From Bacteroidota bacterium (GTDB taxonomy: Bacteria > Bacteroidota > Bacteroidia > Bacteroidales > SKPS01), in assembly GCA_022709695.1 (NCBI GenBank), contig JAKLII010000009.1:108925-172924 (forward strand): DNA of 64,000 bases, given 5' to 3'. This document shows positions 49,739-58,903 of the stretch, one piece after another. The position numbers and the translations under genes are program-made. The notes beneath the pieces are model-generated. The model was not told the origin of the DNA, did not search any database, and worked only from the letters and a program-made list of their open reading frames with translations. Numbering within the stretch: the first letter of the stretch is position 1; each line of letters opens with the position of its first letter.

Positions 49739-52069
49739 ATGACAATACACACCCGATACCGGATTTTCGCATGCATCGTCCTGATGCTGGTACCGCTGCG
49801 TATTCTCACGCAGGAGGTTACAGGATATGTGTATGATCCCAACGGCCAACCTCTGGTGCAGGCACATATTGCGCTAAAAGGGGATAAAACCGGAGCATTT
49901 ACAGGCCGGGATGGCAGTTTTGCCCTGCGGCAGATTAAAAAAGGCCGGCAGATACTGGTGGCAAGCTATGTAGGGTATATTTCCGCCGAGAAGCCTTTGA
50001 CCATTGAACATACCGGCGTTTACAGGCTTGATTTTGTACTGATCCCCGATACCATGCGGATGCCTGCTGTGGTGGTAAGGGCGGTTACCCAGTCGGAGGT
50101 TACCGGGTTGCCCGTAAGAATCACCACCCTCGAAGCGAAGGACATCACTGTGCGTCCCGAATCCTCCACCCCTGATCTGCTGGCATCGGTTTCAGGCATC
50201 CATGTGTACAATGAGTCCGGGATCTTCTCTTCCTCCATTGTGAATATCCGGGGTATCGGGGGCAGTTCGCAAACCGGAACGCTGGTAATGGTGGATGGGA
50301 TCCCGGTGAACAAAAGTGATGGCGGATCGGTAAACTGGAACCTCATCGACAAGGACCGGATCAGCAGGATCGAAATTGTAAAAGGGCCGGGTTCAGCCCT
50401 GTTCGGATCCAATGCCATGGGGGGCGTCATCAATATTATCACCGATGAAATCGATGGAACGGGCCAGTGTGACCTGTCGGCTTCCTATGGCACCTACAAC
50501 ACCCTGGATCTGAAAGGCAGGTGGCAGGGTTCCGGATGGAAGAACCGGCTGTATTTCAAGATGTTTGCAAATTACCGCACAAGCGATGGCTACATCAGCA
50601 CACCCGATGAGGTGATTAAGGAAAACGATACCATAGTGGTGCCGGTTTTTCTGGAGGATTTCTTTGCCGGAGCAATGGCAGGCATCAGGCTGACAGGGGG
50701 TGGATCGGCCGAAATGTCGGTTAACTTCTTCAGGGACATCCGGGGGCGTGGCACCCGGATATATGAGGAGGAGGGCTCATTTACGGCGCGTAACACCCTG
50801 CAGGGGTATGCGCGGTACCGGAACAGGCTGGCAGGGTGGGATTTGAAGATCAGCCTGTTTGGACTCCGCGAGGATTACAACCGCCTGAATGAGTACCTGA
50901 GCGACGGAGAGTACAAACTCTATGAAGTGGATTCCCAAAGGGATGATGCCGGTTTCAGGGGGCTGGCCGACCGGAAACTGAAAGGAGACCAAACGGTTAC
51001 GCTGGGAGCTGAGATCCGGGCAGGCAGGGTGGATGCAAGAGATCTCTACTATACCTCCACCGATGTAATTTCAAACCGGGGATCCATGGAGCTGGCCTCG
51101 CTGTTCATCCAGTATCTGCATCCGTTCCATGACCACCGCTGGAAAGGGGTACTCGGGCTCAGATATGACCACTCCTTCTTCCATGATGCCTCTTTCTCCA
51201 TAGAACAGCCCTCCTATTCTATCGAATATTTCACCAATTTCGCCTTTCAATCGGTTCAGCCGGTATCATGGGGCGCATTCAGCCCCAAGGGGACCCTCCG
51301 CTTCTCCCCCGGTGAAAAAAGCAGCTTCTATGTTACCGTTGCCAGAGGGTTCAGGGCGCCGGTTCTGGATGACCTCTGCCGCGCAGAACGGATGCAGACC
51401 GGATTGCGTGCAGCCAATCCGGATCTGAAACCGGAATACACCTGGCATTTTGAAGCCGGTACTGACCTAAAAATACTTCCGAAGCTTCAACTGGCAGTTT
51501 CGGCATACCATACCCTTGGACTGGATTTCATGCATCCGCTTTCAACCGGCGACTCAGTGAACCTCGGATACACCCTTGCCCCCATTTTCAGGATGAGCAA
51601 CATTGCCAGAGCAGGCATCACCGGCATGGAGGCTGATCTGAGCATGGAACCCGTGAAAAAGCTTTTCCTGTTTGGCAACTATACCTTTACCATGGCCAGG
51701 ATTCTGGAATTTCATCCCGAAACAGCGGCTGATGCTGATCTTACCGGCAAGTATCTGGCTAATCTGCCCATGCACCGTTTCAGCCTGGGAGGAAGGTTTA
51801 ATACCCGCTGGGTTTCACTCTCAGCTACCCTGCGCTATACCGGTCACAGATGGATCCGCGACGATAATGCCACTGATCAGGTTTACCTGCTCACCGACCG
51901 GTACACACCCTACACAACCACCGATCTGGGTCTGAGAAAACAGTTCCGTGCTTTCACCGCCGGCCTCGATGTGGAGAATCTTTTTAACATTGTATACATC
52001 AACAGCAAAGGATATAAATCGCCGGGACGAATGATATTTATCAAACTACAATACGTATGGAAATACTGA
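49739..52069 (+). CDS. TonB-dependent outer-membrane receptor
   Basis: A 776-residue receptor. After the signal peptide comes a carboxypeptidase-regulatory-like beta domain (about 28-105, VTGYVYDPNGQPLVQAHIAL), the plug (about 120-230, with SSSIVNIRGIGG and VDGIPVNKSDGG), and a 22-strand barrel to the final aromatic (FIKLQYVWKY). It is CirA/BtuB-like and has no SusD gene next to it. Inferred ligand: a tungstate or molybdate complex, because a WtpABC-type importer follows in the same run. Start ATG 49739 sits directly before the signal peptide. Confidence 0.88.
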   Translation: MTIHTRYRIFACIVLMLVPLRILTQEVTGYVYDPNGQPLVQAHIALKGDKTGAFTGRDGSFALRQIKKGRQILVASYVGYISAEKPLTIEHTGVYRLDFVLIPDTMRMPAVVVRAVTQSEVTGLPVRITTLEAKDITVRPESSTPDLLASVSGIHVYNESGIFSSSIVNIRGIGGSSQTGTLVMVDGIPVNKSDGGSVNWNLIDKDRISRIEIVKGPGSALFGSNAMGGVINIITDEIDGTGQCDLSASYGTYNTLDLKGRWQGSGWKNRLYFKMFANYRTSDGYISTPDEVIKENDTIVVPVFLEDFFAGAMAGIRLTGGGSAEMSVNFFRDIRGRGTRIYEEEGSFTARNTLQGYARYRNRLAGWDLKISLFGLREDYNRLNEYLSDGEYKLYEVDSQRDDAGFRGLADRKLKGDQTVTLGAEIRAGRVDARDLYYTSTDVISNRGSMELASLFIQYLHPFHDHRWKGVLGLRYDHSFFHDASFSIEQPSYSIEYFTNFAFQSVQPVSWGAFSPKGTLRFSPGEKSSFYVTVARGFRAPVLDDLCRAERMQTGLRAANPDLKPEYTWHFEAGTDLKILPKLQLAVSAYHTLGLDFMHPLSTGDSVNLGYTLAPIFRMSNIARAGITGMEADLSMEPVKKLFLFGNYTFTMARILEFHPETAADADLTGKYLANLPMHRFSLGGRFNTRWVSLSATLRYTGHRWIRDDNATDQVYLLTDRYTPYTTTDLGLRKQFRAFTAGLDVENLFNIVYINSKGYKSPGRMIFIKLQYVWKY

Positions 52070-52071
52070 TA

Positions 52072-53130
52072 ATGAGATATATGCGATTTTTTCAGAAGTG
52101 TATCCCCCTCTTCCTGACCATGTGGACCCTCTTGTCCGGAGGACAGGTGCCACCAGCCTCTGTCCCCCCCGGGGCACCCACCAACAGCTTTTTCGACAAC
52201 GACACCCTGTTCCTGTTTAAGCCCATGCCACTCCATGTCGGGGGAGAAGTAGAGCACCCGGGCATGGCAACCTATGACAGCCTCCCGCTCCGAAGCGTCA
52301 TCGTGAAGGAATCTCACACCGGGCCCGGAGGGGATGTGCTTTTCACCGGAGCATACAGATACGAAGGATATGCACTGACTGACCTCCTTAATCCATTTTT
52401 GGCAAAAAAAACCAACCGGGAGGCTTTCCCTCCCCTTACCGACCTGTATATCAAAGTTTTCAACAATGAAGGCGACACGGTGGTCATCAGCTGGGGAGAG
52501 CTTTACTACGCCAACCGGCCAGAAAACATCATCATCGCCACCAGGGTGATGCGTATTGTGCCTGAAAAAACAGGGGAGCGCTGGCCCCTTCCCGCTAGCA
52601 GCAGGCTGGTTATTCCGAATGATCTGCGGAGCGACAGGAATATTCCGATGCCCACCGGAATTGTTGTGGTTTCCTGTGGCAAGGAGATGGCGACGGAGAA
52701 GGGGAAATTTCCCATGCATGCCGATTCACTTATGATGGACGGCGGAAAATACGGGAGGTTTATCCTGAAGGGCGCACCCGGGTGCAGCCCGGTTACGGTG
52801 CACACGATTTTCTATGGCAAAGGAAGGGGGCTGCACAGCACCGGGACCGTGACGGGCTCAGATGTGCAATGTGTGCTTTCGGACCTCATCCCCGTTACGG
52901 CAGAAAACCTAAAACACGGCCTCGTATTGTTCGGCGCAGATGACGGATACAGGGCTGTTTTCAGCCTGAGCGAGCTGGTCAACCGCAATGATCAGGAGCA
53001 CACCCTGTTGCTCTATACCAAAGATGACCAGGGGGAAGGCAGGTTCAGGCTCTATCCCTCCTGTGACTTCTTCTCCGACAGGGCCGTTAAAGGCCTTACA
53101 AACATCTGGCTCTCAACCGGCACCTTATAA
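52072..53130 (+). CDS. Secreted protein with two SUOX-like (molybdopterin-oxidoreductase-like) domains
   Basis: A 352-residue protein with a signal peptide. Two similar halves (about 45-200 and 215-350) each follow the pattern of sulphite-oxidase-type MoCo-binding domains: a GEVEHPG or KGAPG start, a YEGYALTDLL or GSDVQCVLSDLI segment, then DGYRAVFSLSEL and FRLYPSCDFFSDRAVKG. I see no clear MoCo-ligating Cys in the usual position, so it may bind cofactor or metal without catalysis. Several near in-frame starts exist (52057, 52072, 52081). It is translationally close to the receptor gene. Confidence 0.6.
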   Translation: MRYMRFFQKCIPLFLTMWTLLSGGQVPPASVPPGAPTNSFFDNDTLFLFKPMPLHVGGEVEHPGMATYDSLPLRSVIVKESHTGPGGDVLFTGAYRYEGYALTDLLNPFLAKKTNREAFPPLTDLYIKVFNNEGDTVVISWGELYYANRPENIIIATRVMRIVPEKTGERWPLPASSRLVIPNDLRSDRNIPMPTGIVVVSCGKEMATEKGKFPMHADSLMMDGGKYGRFILKGAPGCSPVTVHTIFYGKGRGLHSTGTVTGSDVQCVLSDLIPVTAENLKHGLVLFGADDGYRAVFSLSELVNRNDQEHTLLLYTKDDQGEGRFRLYPSCDFFSDRAVKGLTNIWLSTGTL

Positions 53131-53138
53131 TCCACCCT

Positions 53139-53867
53139 ATGCTTCAACCTGCCCTGATCCTTTATCCCGCACTGGTTTGCCTCCTTTTCGCAGCATGGCC
53201 GCGTATCGGAAAAAACTATATTACAGGGATGATCCTGCGTGGCGCAGGTTTTCTCCTTGTAAGCCTCTATTTCCTGTTGATAATCCATAGGATGGAGGCC
53301 AGATTCATCGTAACGGATCAGGGGAAAATGGTATTCATAGCCTGGGTAATCGTTGTGGCCGGAGGGTTCCAATACCTGTACGGGAAGGGGACTGGCAATG
53401 AAACTTTTTCACCGCTGGCAGCTTCGCTGGCCTTGGGATCAGGACTCTTTTATGGCATTTCTGATCCGGAGCCGTATATGGTGTATGAGCGGGCAGATGT
53501 GAACCTGTTTTTCTTCTTAAGGAACGGGTCGATGGGGCTCTTTCTGGTGGCTGTTTCATTTTTTTCCTCCGTATCATGGGTAGCGAGCGAAAATGCCACG
53601 AAAGTGCTGCAGCTTCATTACGGCAGGAATTTCACCCTGCTGGGTGCTGCTGTCTTCCTTGCCGGGGAGGTGGCCGGATCGTGGTGGGCTTTCGAAGGGT
53701 GGGGAGATCCCTGGCGATGGAGCCGCGGCTTTTTATTCGCCGGGGCCATGTTCCTGCTGTCGATGCTGCCCCTACACCTGCCGGCTGCCAGCGGCCGCAC
53801 ACCGGGGGGTACCGCCATACGGGCCATGATCCCGTTAATCATTATTGTGATTTTAAACCTGATGTAA
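53139..53867 (+). CDS. CcsA/CcmC-like cytochrome c assembly-type membrane protein
   Basis: A 242-residue protein with about seven membrane segments. The motif SWWAFEGWGDPWRWSRG (about 185-201) corresponds to the WWD heme-handling signature of CcsA/CcmC/CcmF proteins (WGxxWxW). It lies 8 nt after the SUOX-like gene and is followed by a ResB-like protein, the normal pairing of system II cytochrome c assembly. The presence of a CcsAB-like pair inside a tungstate cluster suggests heme delivery to a periplasmic enzyme. Confidence 0.7.
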   Translation: MLQPALILYPALVCLLFAAWPRIGKNYITGMILRGAGFLLVSLYFLLIIHRMEARFIVTDQGKMVFIAWVIVVAGGFQYLYGKGTGNETFSPLAASLALGSGLFYGISDPEPYMVYERADVNLFFFLRNGSMGLFLVAVSFFSSVSWVASENATKVLQLHYGRNFTLLGAAVFLAGEVAGSWWAFEGWGDPWRWSRGFLFAGAMFLLSMLPLHLPAASGRTPGGTAIRAMIPLIIIVILNLM

Positions 53868-53877
53868 GCCCATTGCC

Positions 53878-54690
53878 ATGATACGCTACTTTGCCTCCAT
53901 GAGATTTGCCTACAGGACATTGATCGTTCTGGTAATATGGATGTGCCTGGGCGGGCTTATGGCCGGAGGCGGGCTGAAACCGGTTTTTAAAGCCATGAAC
54001 GACCTTCTGGTGCTCGACTGGTTCCTGGAGGTGATGGCAGACAAACCCCTGCAGGCAATCTGGTTCATCGGGTTCTGTATTCTGGGAGCTCTGGTGCTAC
54101 TCAGTTTCATCGCCTGTACCTTCACCACCCTCTGGAAAAAGCTACGTCAGCGAAGAAACCGGCAGACTGCCCTGGTTCTCTTCTCCCTTCACCTGCTGTT
54201 CACCGCAATCCTGCTCCTGCACGTCATCAGCATGACCACCGGCTTTAAAAACGGGCATGTCAGGGCCTTCCCGGGTGATACCCTCAGGCTCAGTCCGACC
54301 CGGACCCTTGTGGTGGATGAAATCCGGTATGCAGGCTCCGACAGCCTGCTGCGGGAATCGGGAGGACAGTCAAGGATCAGGTATACCCGTGCCAATCTGA
54401 AGCCGGAAAACAGTTTTGCCAGGGTTACCCTTCTGAAAAACGGAAAAACCACAGGCAAAGGCACAGTGAGGTATATGGAGCCCTACCGCGAAGGGAGTAT
54501 CTTTGTTTGCCTTGAGGCATTTGTTTCCGGGAAAAAAAGAACCGGAGAGACAGGGGTAAGAATGACGATTGTAAAAAACCCGGTAATTTATCCTTTCTTT
54601 GTGCTTTACGCCCTCTCGGTTTTACTGATCCTCATCTATACATGTATGACATGGAATTTCAGGAAAAAACCAGACAGCAAAGAGATATGA
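53878..54690 (+). CDS. ResB/CcsB-like membrane protein
   Basis: A 270-residue protein. Three membrane segments near the N-terminus (about 13-32, 58-80, 96-118) with ADKPLQAIWFIGFCILGAL resembling the ResB signature in its second segment, a periplasmic domain (about 120-235), and a last membrane helix (about 240-262, VIYPFFVLYALSVLLILI). It is shorter than housekeeping ResB (which is over 400 residues). The TGA stop overlaps the next start (ATGA), so it is translationally coupled with the binding-protein gene. Confidence 0.65.
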   Translation: MIRYFASMRFAYRTLIVLVIWMCLGGLMAGGGLKPVFKAMNDLLVLDWFLEVMADKPLQAIWFIGFCILGALVLLSFIACTFTTLWKKLRQRRNRQTALVLFSLHLLFTAILLLHVISMTTGFKNGHVRAFPGDTLRLSPTRTLVVDEIRYAGSDSLLRESGGQSRIRYTRANLKPENSFARVTLLKNGKTTGKGTVRYMEPYREGSIFVCLEAFVSGKKRTGETGVRMTIVKNPVIYPFFVLYALSVLLILIYTCMTWNFRKKPDSKEI

Positions 54691-55658
54691 AAAGGGTTTA
54701 CGGAATACTGGCAATAGCCCTGGCAGCCCTGGGAATCATCACGGGATGCCGTACCGGCAACAGGGATGAGACCATCCGCATCATTCATGCCGGCAGTCTT
54801 TCGATGATCGTGAAAGAGGTGATTGACTCTTTCAATGCGGAGCATCCGGGAACCACATTCCTCACCGAGGCATGGGGAAGCAAGGATGGAGCGAGGCAGA
54901 TTACAGAGCTCGGGAAACCCTGTGACCTGTTTATCTCTGCCGATGACAGGATCATCCATACGTTTCTGGTACCGGAACATGCCACCTGGAGCATCCCTTT
55001 TGCGGGCAATGAGATGGTGCTGGCCTATACCAAAAAGTCGAAATACGCTGACCGGATCAACACGAATAACTGGCATGAGATCCTTGGGCGTGATGATGTG
55101 CTTACGGCAAGGTCATCCCCCGATTCAGACCCCTGCGGTGTCCGGGCGGTATTGCTCATGTTGCTCAGCGACAAGCATTACCACAACCAGGATATTTCCC
55201 GGAAATTGCTTGCCAAAGACCAAAAGTACATCAGGCCCAAAGAGGTGGACCTGATTGCCCTCCTGGAAAAAAATGTGGTGGACTACCTGTATATCTACAA
55301 ATCGATTGCTCTGCAGCACAACTTTTTATGGCTTCAGCTTCCTGATGAAATCAACCTGGGCAACCCGAAACTGGACAGCCTGTACAGGGGTGTATCGTTC
55401 CTCACTGCCGGCCTTACACCGGGTTCAGGGCATCGCGAAACAGGTGCAGCCATTGTGTATGGAGTCACCATCCCTTCGGCAGCCCAAAACCCCACCGGAG
55501 CAACCCGGTTCCTGAAATATTTTCTGGATAGGGACAAGGGGGGAGCCATTATCCGGAAAAATGGTCAGAATTTTCTGGCAGGGGAAGCCGGAGCAGACAC
55601 AACAGGGGTACCGCAGGACCTTCTGAAACTTACCGGACATCATGCAGGCAAGCAGTAA
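54687..55658 (+). CDS. wtpA: Tungstate/molybdate ABC transporter binding protein (WtpA-like)
   Basis: A 323-residue lipoprotein (lipobox ITGC). The extracellular binding domain begins IRIIHAGSLSMIVKEVIDSF, with AWGSKDGARQITELGKPCDLFISADD and PFAGNEMVLAYTKKSKYAD following. These are the block order and residues of WtpA/ModA-type oxyanion-binding proteins, and the HAGSLS and GS motifs are oxyanion contacts in WtpA. Tungstate is more likely than molybdate, from family resemblance only. ATG 54687 gives the lipoprotein signal; the longer frame would start inside the ResB-like gene. Confidence 0.85.
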   Translation: MKRVYGILAIALAALGIITGCRTGNRDETIRIIHAGSLSMIVKEVIDSFNAEHPGTTFLTEAWGSKDGARQITELGKPCDLFISADDRIIHTFLVPEHATWSIPFAGNEMVLAYTKKSKYADRINTNNWHEILGRDDVLTARSSPDSDPCGVRAVLLMLLSDKHYHNQDISRKLLAKDQKYIRPKEVDLIALLEKNVVDYLYIYKSIALQHNFLWLQLPDEINLGNPKLDSLYRGVSFLTAGLTPGSGHRETGAAIVYGVTIPSAAQNPTGATRFLKYFLDRDKGGAIIRKNGQNFLAGEAGADTTGVPQDLLKLTGHHAGKQ

Positions 55659-56445
55659 ACAACAGGTATTCTGGTGGGTCATGATGATTCTGGCCGGAGG
55701 AATCCTGCTGTTTCTGGCGGCTCCGGTGATCGGTATGCTGCTGTCGCAGAATCCCGGACGGGTGTGGGATACCGCCTTTGAGCCGGATGTTGCAAAAAGC
55801 ATCCGGTTAACCCTTTGGACCTCTATGTCAGCAGCATTGTTCACTGCAGTGGGCGCTGTTCCCCTCTCGTACCTGCTGGCCAGAAAAAAATTCCCCGGGC
55901 GGAAATTGCTGATGGGCATCATCAACCTCCCGGTAGTCATTCCGCATTCCGCCGCAGGAATTGCCCTCCTGGGGCTGATTGCCAGAGACACACCGGCAGG
56001 GCGGCTGGCTTCCTCATTTGGGCTGGAGCTCACCGGAAACCCTGCAGCCATTATGCTGGCCATGGCTTTCGTGAGCCTGCCATTTCTGATCAGTGCAGCC
56101 ACCGATGCTTTTGCAGGGGTACCTGAAAATCTGGAAGAGGCTGCAAGGAATCTCGGGGCGTCGGATGCAAGGGTATTTTTTACCATCGCCCTGCCCCTTG
56201 CCTGGAGGGGCATCATCACCGGCCTGGTAATGATGTGGGCCAGAGGCATGAGTGAATTCGGGGCAGTGGTCATGGTAGCCTATCACCCGATGGTGAGTCC
56301 GGTGCTGATCTATGAGCGGTTTACCTCTTTCGGGCTGAAATATGCCACTCCCGTTGCCGTAATCGTGGTACTTATCTCCCTGTTGTTTTTTATCCTGATG
56401 CGGGTCCTGCCGGAACCCGGCAAGAAACACCGTGAGCATGCTTGA
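55642..56445 (+). CDS. wtpB: Tungstate/molybdate ABC transporter permease (WtpB-like)
   Basis: A 267-residue permease with six membrane segments and the EAA loop motif (EEAARNLGASDARVFFTIALPLAWRG split across residues about 171-197). The N-terminal half has AVPLSYLLARKKFPGRKLLMGIINLPVVIPHSAAG, normal for ModB/WtpB. It overlaps wtpA by 17 nt. It forms the channel for the binding protein's oxyanion. Confidence 0.9.
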   Translation: MQASSKQQVFWWVMMILAGGILLFLAAPVIGMLLSQNPGRVWDTAFEPDVAKSIRLTLWTSMSAALFTAVGAVPLSYLLARKKFPGRKLLMGIINLPVVIPHSAAGIALLGLIARDTPAGRLASSFGLELTGNPAAIMLAMAFVSLPFLISAATDAFAGVPENLEEAARNLGASDARVFFTIALPLAWRGIITGLVMMWARGMSEFGAVVMVAYHPMVSPVLIYERFTSFGLKYATPVAVIVVLISLLFFILMRVLPEPGKKHREHA

Positions 56446-57514
56446 GCTGAAAAACATATCAAGGCATTGCAGAGGCTTCGCCCTGGAGAATATTTCGCTG
56501 CGCATTGCGGATGGGGAATGCTGTGCACTGATGGGGCGCTCAGGCGCAGGAAAAACCATGCTTCTGAGGATCATTGCAGGGATCGACCGGCATGACACAG
56601 GGTCTGTTCTGCTGGATCATAAAGATATCAGCAAAGCAACGATACAGGAAAGGAATTGTCTGCTGATGCACCAGGAAAACACCCTGTTTCCCCACCTTTC
56701 AGTGATGGATAACATTACTTTTCCATTAAAGGCAAGACGGATGAAACCTGATTTCATCCGTCAGAGGACGCATGAAATGGCCAAAAAGATGGGGATCAGC
56801 CATCTGCTGTCCCGGAAGCCACGCGGATTGTCGGGGGGTGAATCCCAGAGGGTTGCACTGGCACGGGCGCTTTCGGTGCGACCGGCAATCCTCATGCTGG
56901 ATGAACCTCTAAGCTCACTGGACATGGAACTGAGGGATGAAATGATCAGCATTCTGCAGGCCCTTAAGCAGGAAGGACAGAGTATTCTGATGGTAACCCA
57001 TCAACTGGAAGACACGCTGGCGCTGGCGGATAAGACTGCCGTTCTGGATGCCGGCAAAATGGTGCAATACGGTACCACTGATGAATTGATTGCCAACCCG
57101 CAGTCACGGTTCCTGGCGAGACTCACCGGCATCAGAAATTATTATAAGGTTGATTTTCATCAGATTAAAGATTATCCTCTGATCTATATTGCCTCCGTTC
57201 AGAATACCCGAGTCTCCTTCTTCGTGCATGGCTTAAACTGTCCGGAAAGGGGTCACCTGGTCATCCGCGAAAATCAAATCAGCATTGCCGTCAATTCAGA
57301 CGCAATCAACCCCGGTTCAAACCAGTTCAGTGGGGTAATAACCGGTATCGTACGTAAAGGGGAAACCACAGAGATCACCCTGCGGAATGGCATCACCATG
57401 GTTGCATCCCTCCTTTTATCAGACATAGATCTGATGGATATCTCCATTGGTGACAACGCAGTGTTCTCAATTCCTGATGAAGCCTTTCGGATTATCGGAT
57501 CTCCCGGCATCTGA
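56438..57514 (+). CDS. wtpC: Tungstate/molybdate ABC transporter ATPase (WtpC/ModC-like)
   Basis: A 358-residue ATPase with Walker A GRSGAGKTM, Q-loop, signature LSGGESQRVALARAL, Walker B ILMLDEPLSSLD. The C-terminal domain (about 220-358) includes a TOBE-like oxyanion-binding module, which is typical for ModC/WtpC and gives regulation by the transported ion. I prefer ATG 56438 to an upstream GTG; the overlap with wtpB is 8 nt. Last gene of the run. Confidence 0.9.
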   Translation: MLELKNISRHCRGFALENISLRIADGECCALMGRSGAGKTMLLRIIAGIDRHDTGSVLLDHKDISKATIQERNCLLMHQENTLFPHLSVMDNITFPLKARRMKPDFIRQRTHEMAKKMGISHLLSRKPRGLSGGESQRVALARALSVRPAILMLDEPLSSLDMELRDEMISILQALKQEGQSILMVTHQLEDTLALADKTAVLDAGKMVQYGTTDELIANPQSRFLARLTGIRNYYKVDFHQIKDYPLIYIASVQNTRVSFFVHGLNCPERGHLVIRENQISIAVNSDAINPGSNQFSGVITGIVRKGETTEITLRNGITMVASLLLSDIDLMDISIGDNAVFSIPDEAFRIIGSPGI

Positions 57515-57688
57515 CAGGAATAAGCTCCTGTTGCATCAGTTCCTGAAAACGTCAGTCAACATCTTCCACAATGCCCCCTGTCCGAACACTGGTAATGAAA
57601 GCACTGACCAGCTGATTGTCAGAAAAATACTGCTCAATTAAAACACAGAAATTCAGGGATCCCCGGTTCATTTTACCCTTTTCGACCG

Positions 57689-57696
57689 TATCTTTG
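57689..57696 (+). promoter_or_regulatory. Candidate -7 box (TATCTTTG) upstream of FISUMP gene
   Basis: Exact TAnnTTTG in the 263-nt spacer between wtpC and the next gene; the upstream side at 18 nt is GTTCA, weak. Leader of about 75 nt. Confidence 0.4.
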
Positions 57697-57777
57697 TACA
57701 GTCATTGTTAGTCTGCAGATTTCCCCCTTCTGCAATTTTGTATGGTTTCGGTTTTACGGTAATCATCAATAAAACAA

Positions 57778-58707
57778 ATGGCTATGAAAACAATCCTTTC
57801 TTGTCTTGTCGTATGGTGGCTGATGGCAGGCGGCATTTCAGCCCAGACCGTTACTGATTTCGACGGACATCTGTACCATGCTGTCACCATTGGCACCCAG
57901 ACATGGCTGGTGGAAAACCTGCGAACCACCCATTTCAGGAACGGTACTCCCATACCCCAGGTACAGGACAGCATGAACTGGGCAGCTTCCTCCAACGCAC
58001 CGGCCCGATGCTACTATCAGAACGATTCAGCAGCCAATGATTCGGTATATGGTGCCCTGTACAACTGGAAAACCATGAACGACACGAATGGACTCTGCCC
58101 GCTTGGCTGGCATGTTTCAACCCATCCGGACTGGACAACCCTTGAAAACTACCTGGGTGGAGGCAGTGTGGCAGGAGGCAAACTGAAGGAGGCGGGAATT
58201 GCACACTGGACTACCCCAAATACAGGTGCTGACAATTCATCGGGTTTTACCGGACTTCCGGGAGGGATGAGAGGAATAAACCATGAATTTACCGCCAGGG
58301 GTGAAAACGGCCTCTTCTGGACTTCGACCCAGCAGAGCGGCACTATGGCGTGGAGCAGGTACCTGTACTACCTCAATGCAGCTGTGGATGTAAATCCTGC
58401 CCCCAAATACCTGGGGCTGAGTGTAAGGTGCGTGAAGGATCTGAACCCGGGGATTCCCTACCATCAACCTGCAGGGGATCTGGAATTATGGCCGAATCCG
58501 GCAGTGGACTGCATCCATATTTCAGGGCAAGCTGAGGGACATCCACTGGTCAGGATCCGAAATACCCCTGGTGATCTGGTTTTGGAAACCCGTATGGATG
58601 ATACGTCGGCCGGTATTGTGATCCAGCATCTTGCCGCAGGAGTGTACAGTATCGAAATCCTTGACGGTGAGGTTTGTCGGCATGGTAAGTTTATAAAGTT
58701 ACAGTAG
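57778..58707 (+). CDS. Secreted FISUMP-domain protein with T9SS sorting tail
   Basis: A 309-residue protein with a signal peptide (about 4-21, ending ISAQ). FISUMP domain at about 25-222: TVTDFDGHLYHAVTIGTQTW, ENLRTTHFRNGTPIPQVQD, LCPLGWHVSTHPDWTTLENYLGGG, SVRCVKD at the end. The sorting tail begins at about 237 (LELWPNPAVDCIHIS) and ends GVYSIEILDGEVCRHGKFIKL. Surface exposed; function unknown. It begins a group of secreted-protein genes. Confidence 0.88.
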   Translation: MAMKTILSCLVVWWLMAGGISAQTVTDFDGHLYHAVTIGTQTWLVENLRTTHFRNGTPIPQVQDSMNWAASSNAPARCYYQNDSAANDSVYGALYNWKTMNDTNGLCPLGWHVSTHPDWTTLENYLGGGSVAGGKLKEAGIAHWTTPNTGADNSSGFTGLPGGMRGINHEFTARGENGLFWTSTQQSGTMAWSRYLYYLNAAVDVNPAPKYLGLSVRCVKDLNPGIPYHQPAGDLELWPNPAVDCIHISGQAEGHPLVRIRNTPGDLVLETRMDDTSAGIVIQHLAAGVYSIEILDGEVCRHGKFIKLQ

Positions 58708-58903
58708 TTATTGCTTTACCGGATTTTCTTCAGTCTTACCGGCTTCATACAATCGATTCCGGGGAAAAAATCCTTGCTGATTGCCTCAGCTGATATCCAC
58801 TATTGATTTAACTTTGCCCTGGGAAAGCAACCCGCTCTACATATTTTTCATCCCTGCATTACAAAACACACTTTAATCATATGCAAACACAAAAATCAGC
58901 CTC

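Noticed and set aside
53139..54690. Housekeeping cytochrome c system II operon (ccsBA)
   Set aside because: Both proteins are short for the housekeeping versions and are coupled with wtpABC; assigned as CcsA-like and ResB-like only.
57515..57560. Terminator after wtpC
   Set aside because: CAGGA...TCCTG near 57514-57530 is only a 5-bp stem without a T tract.
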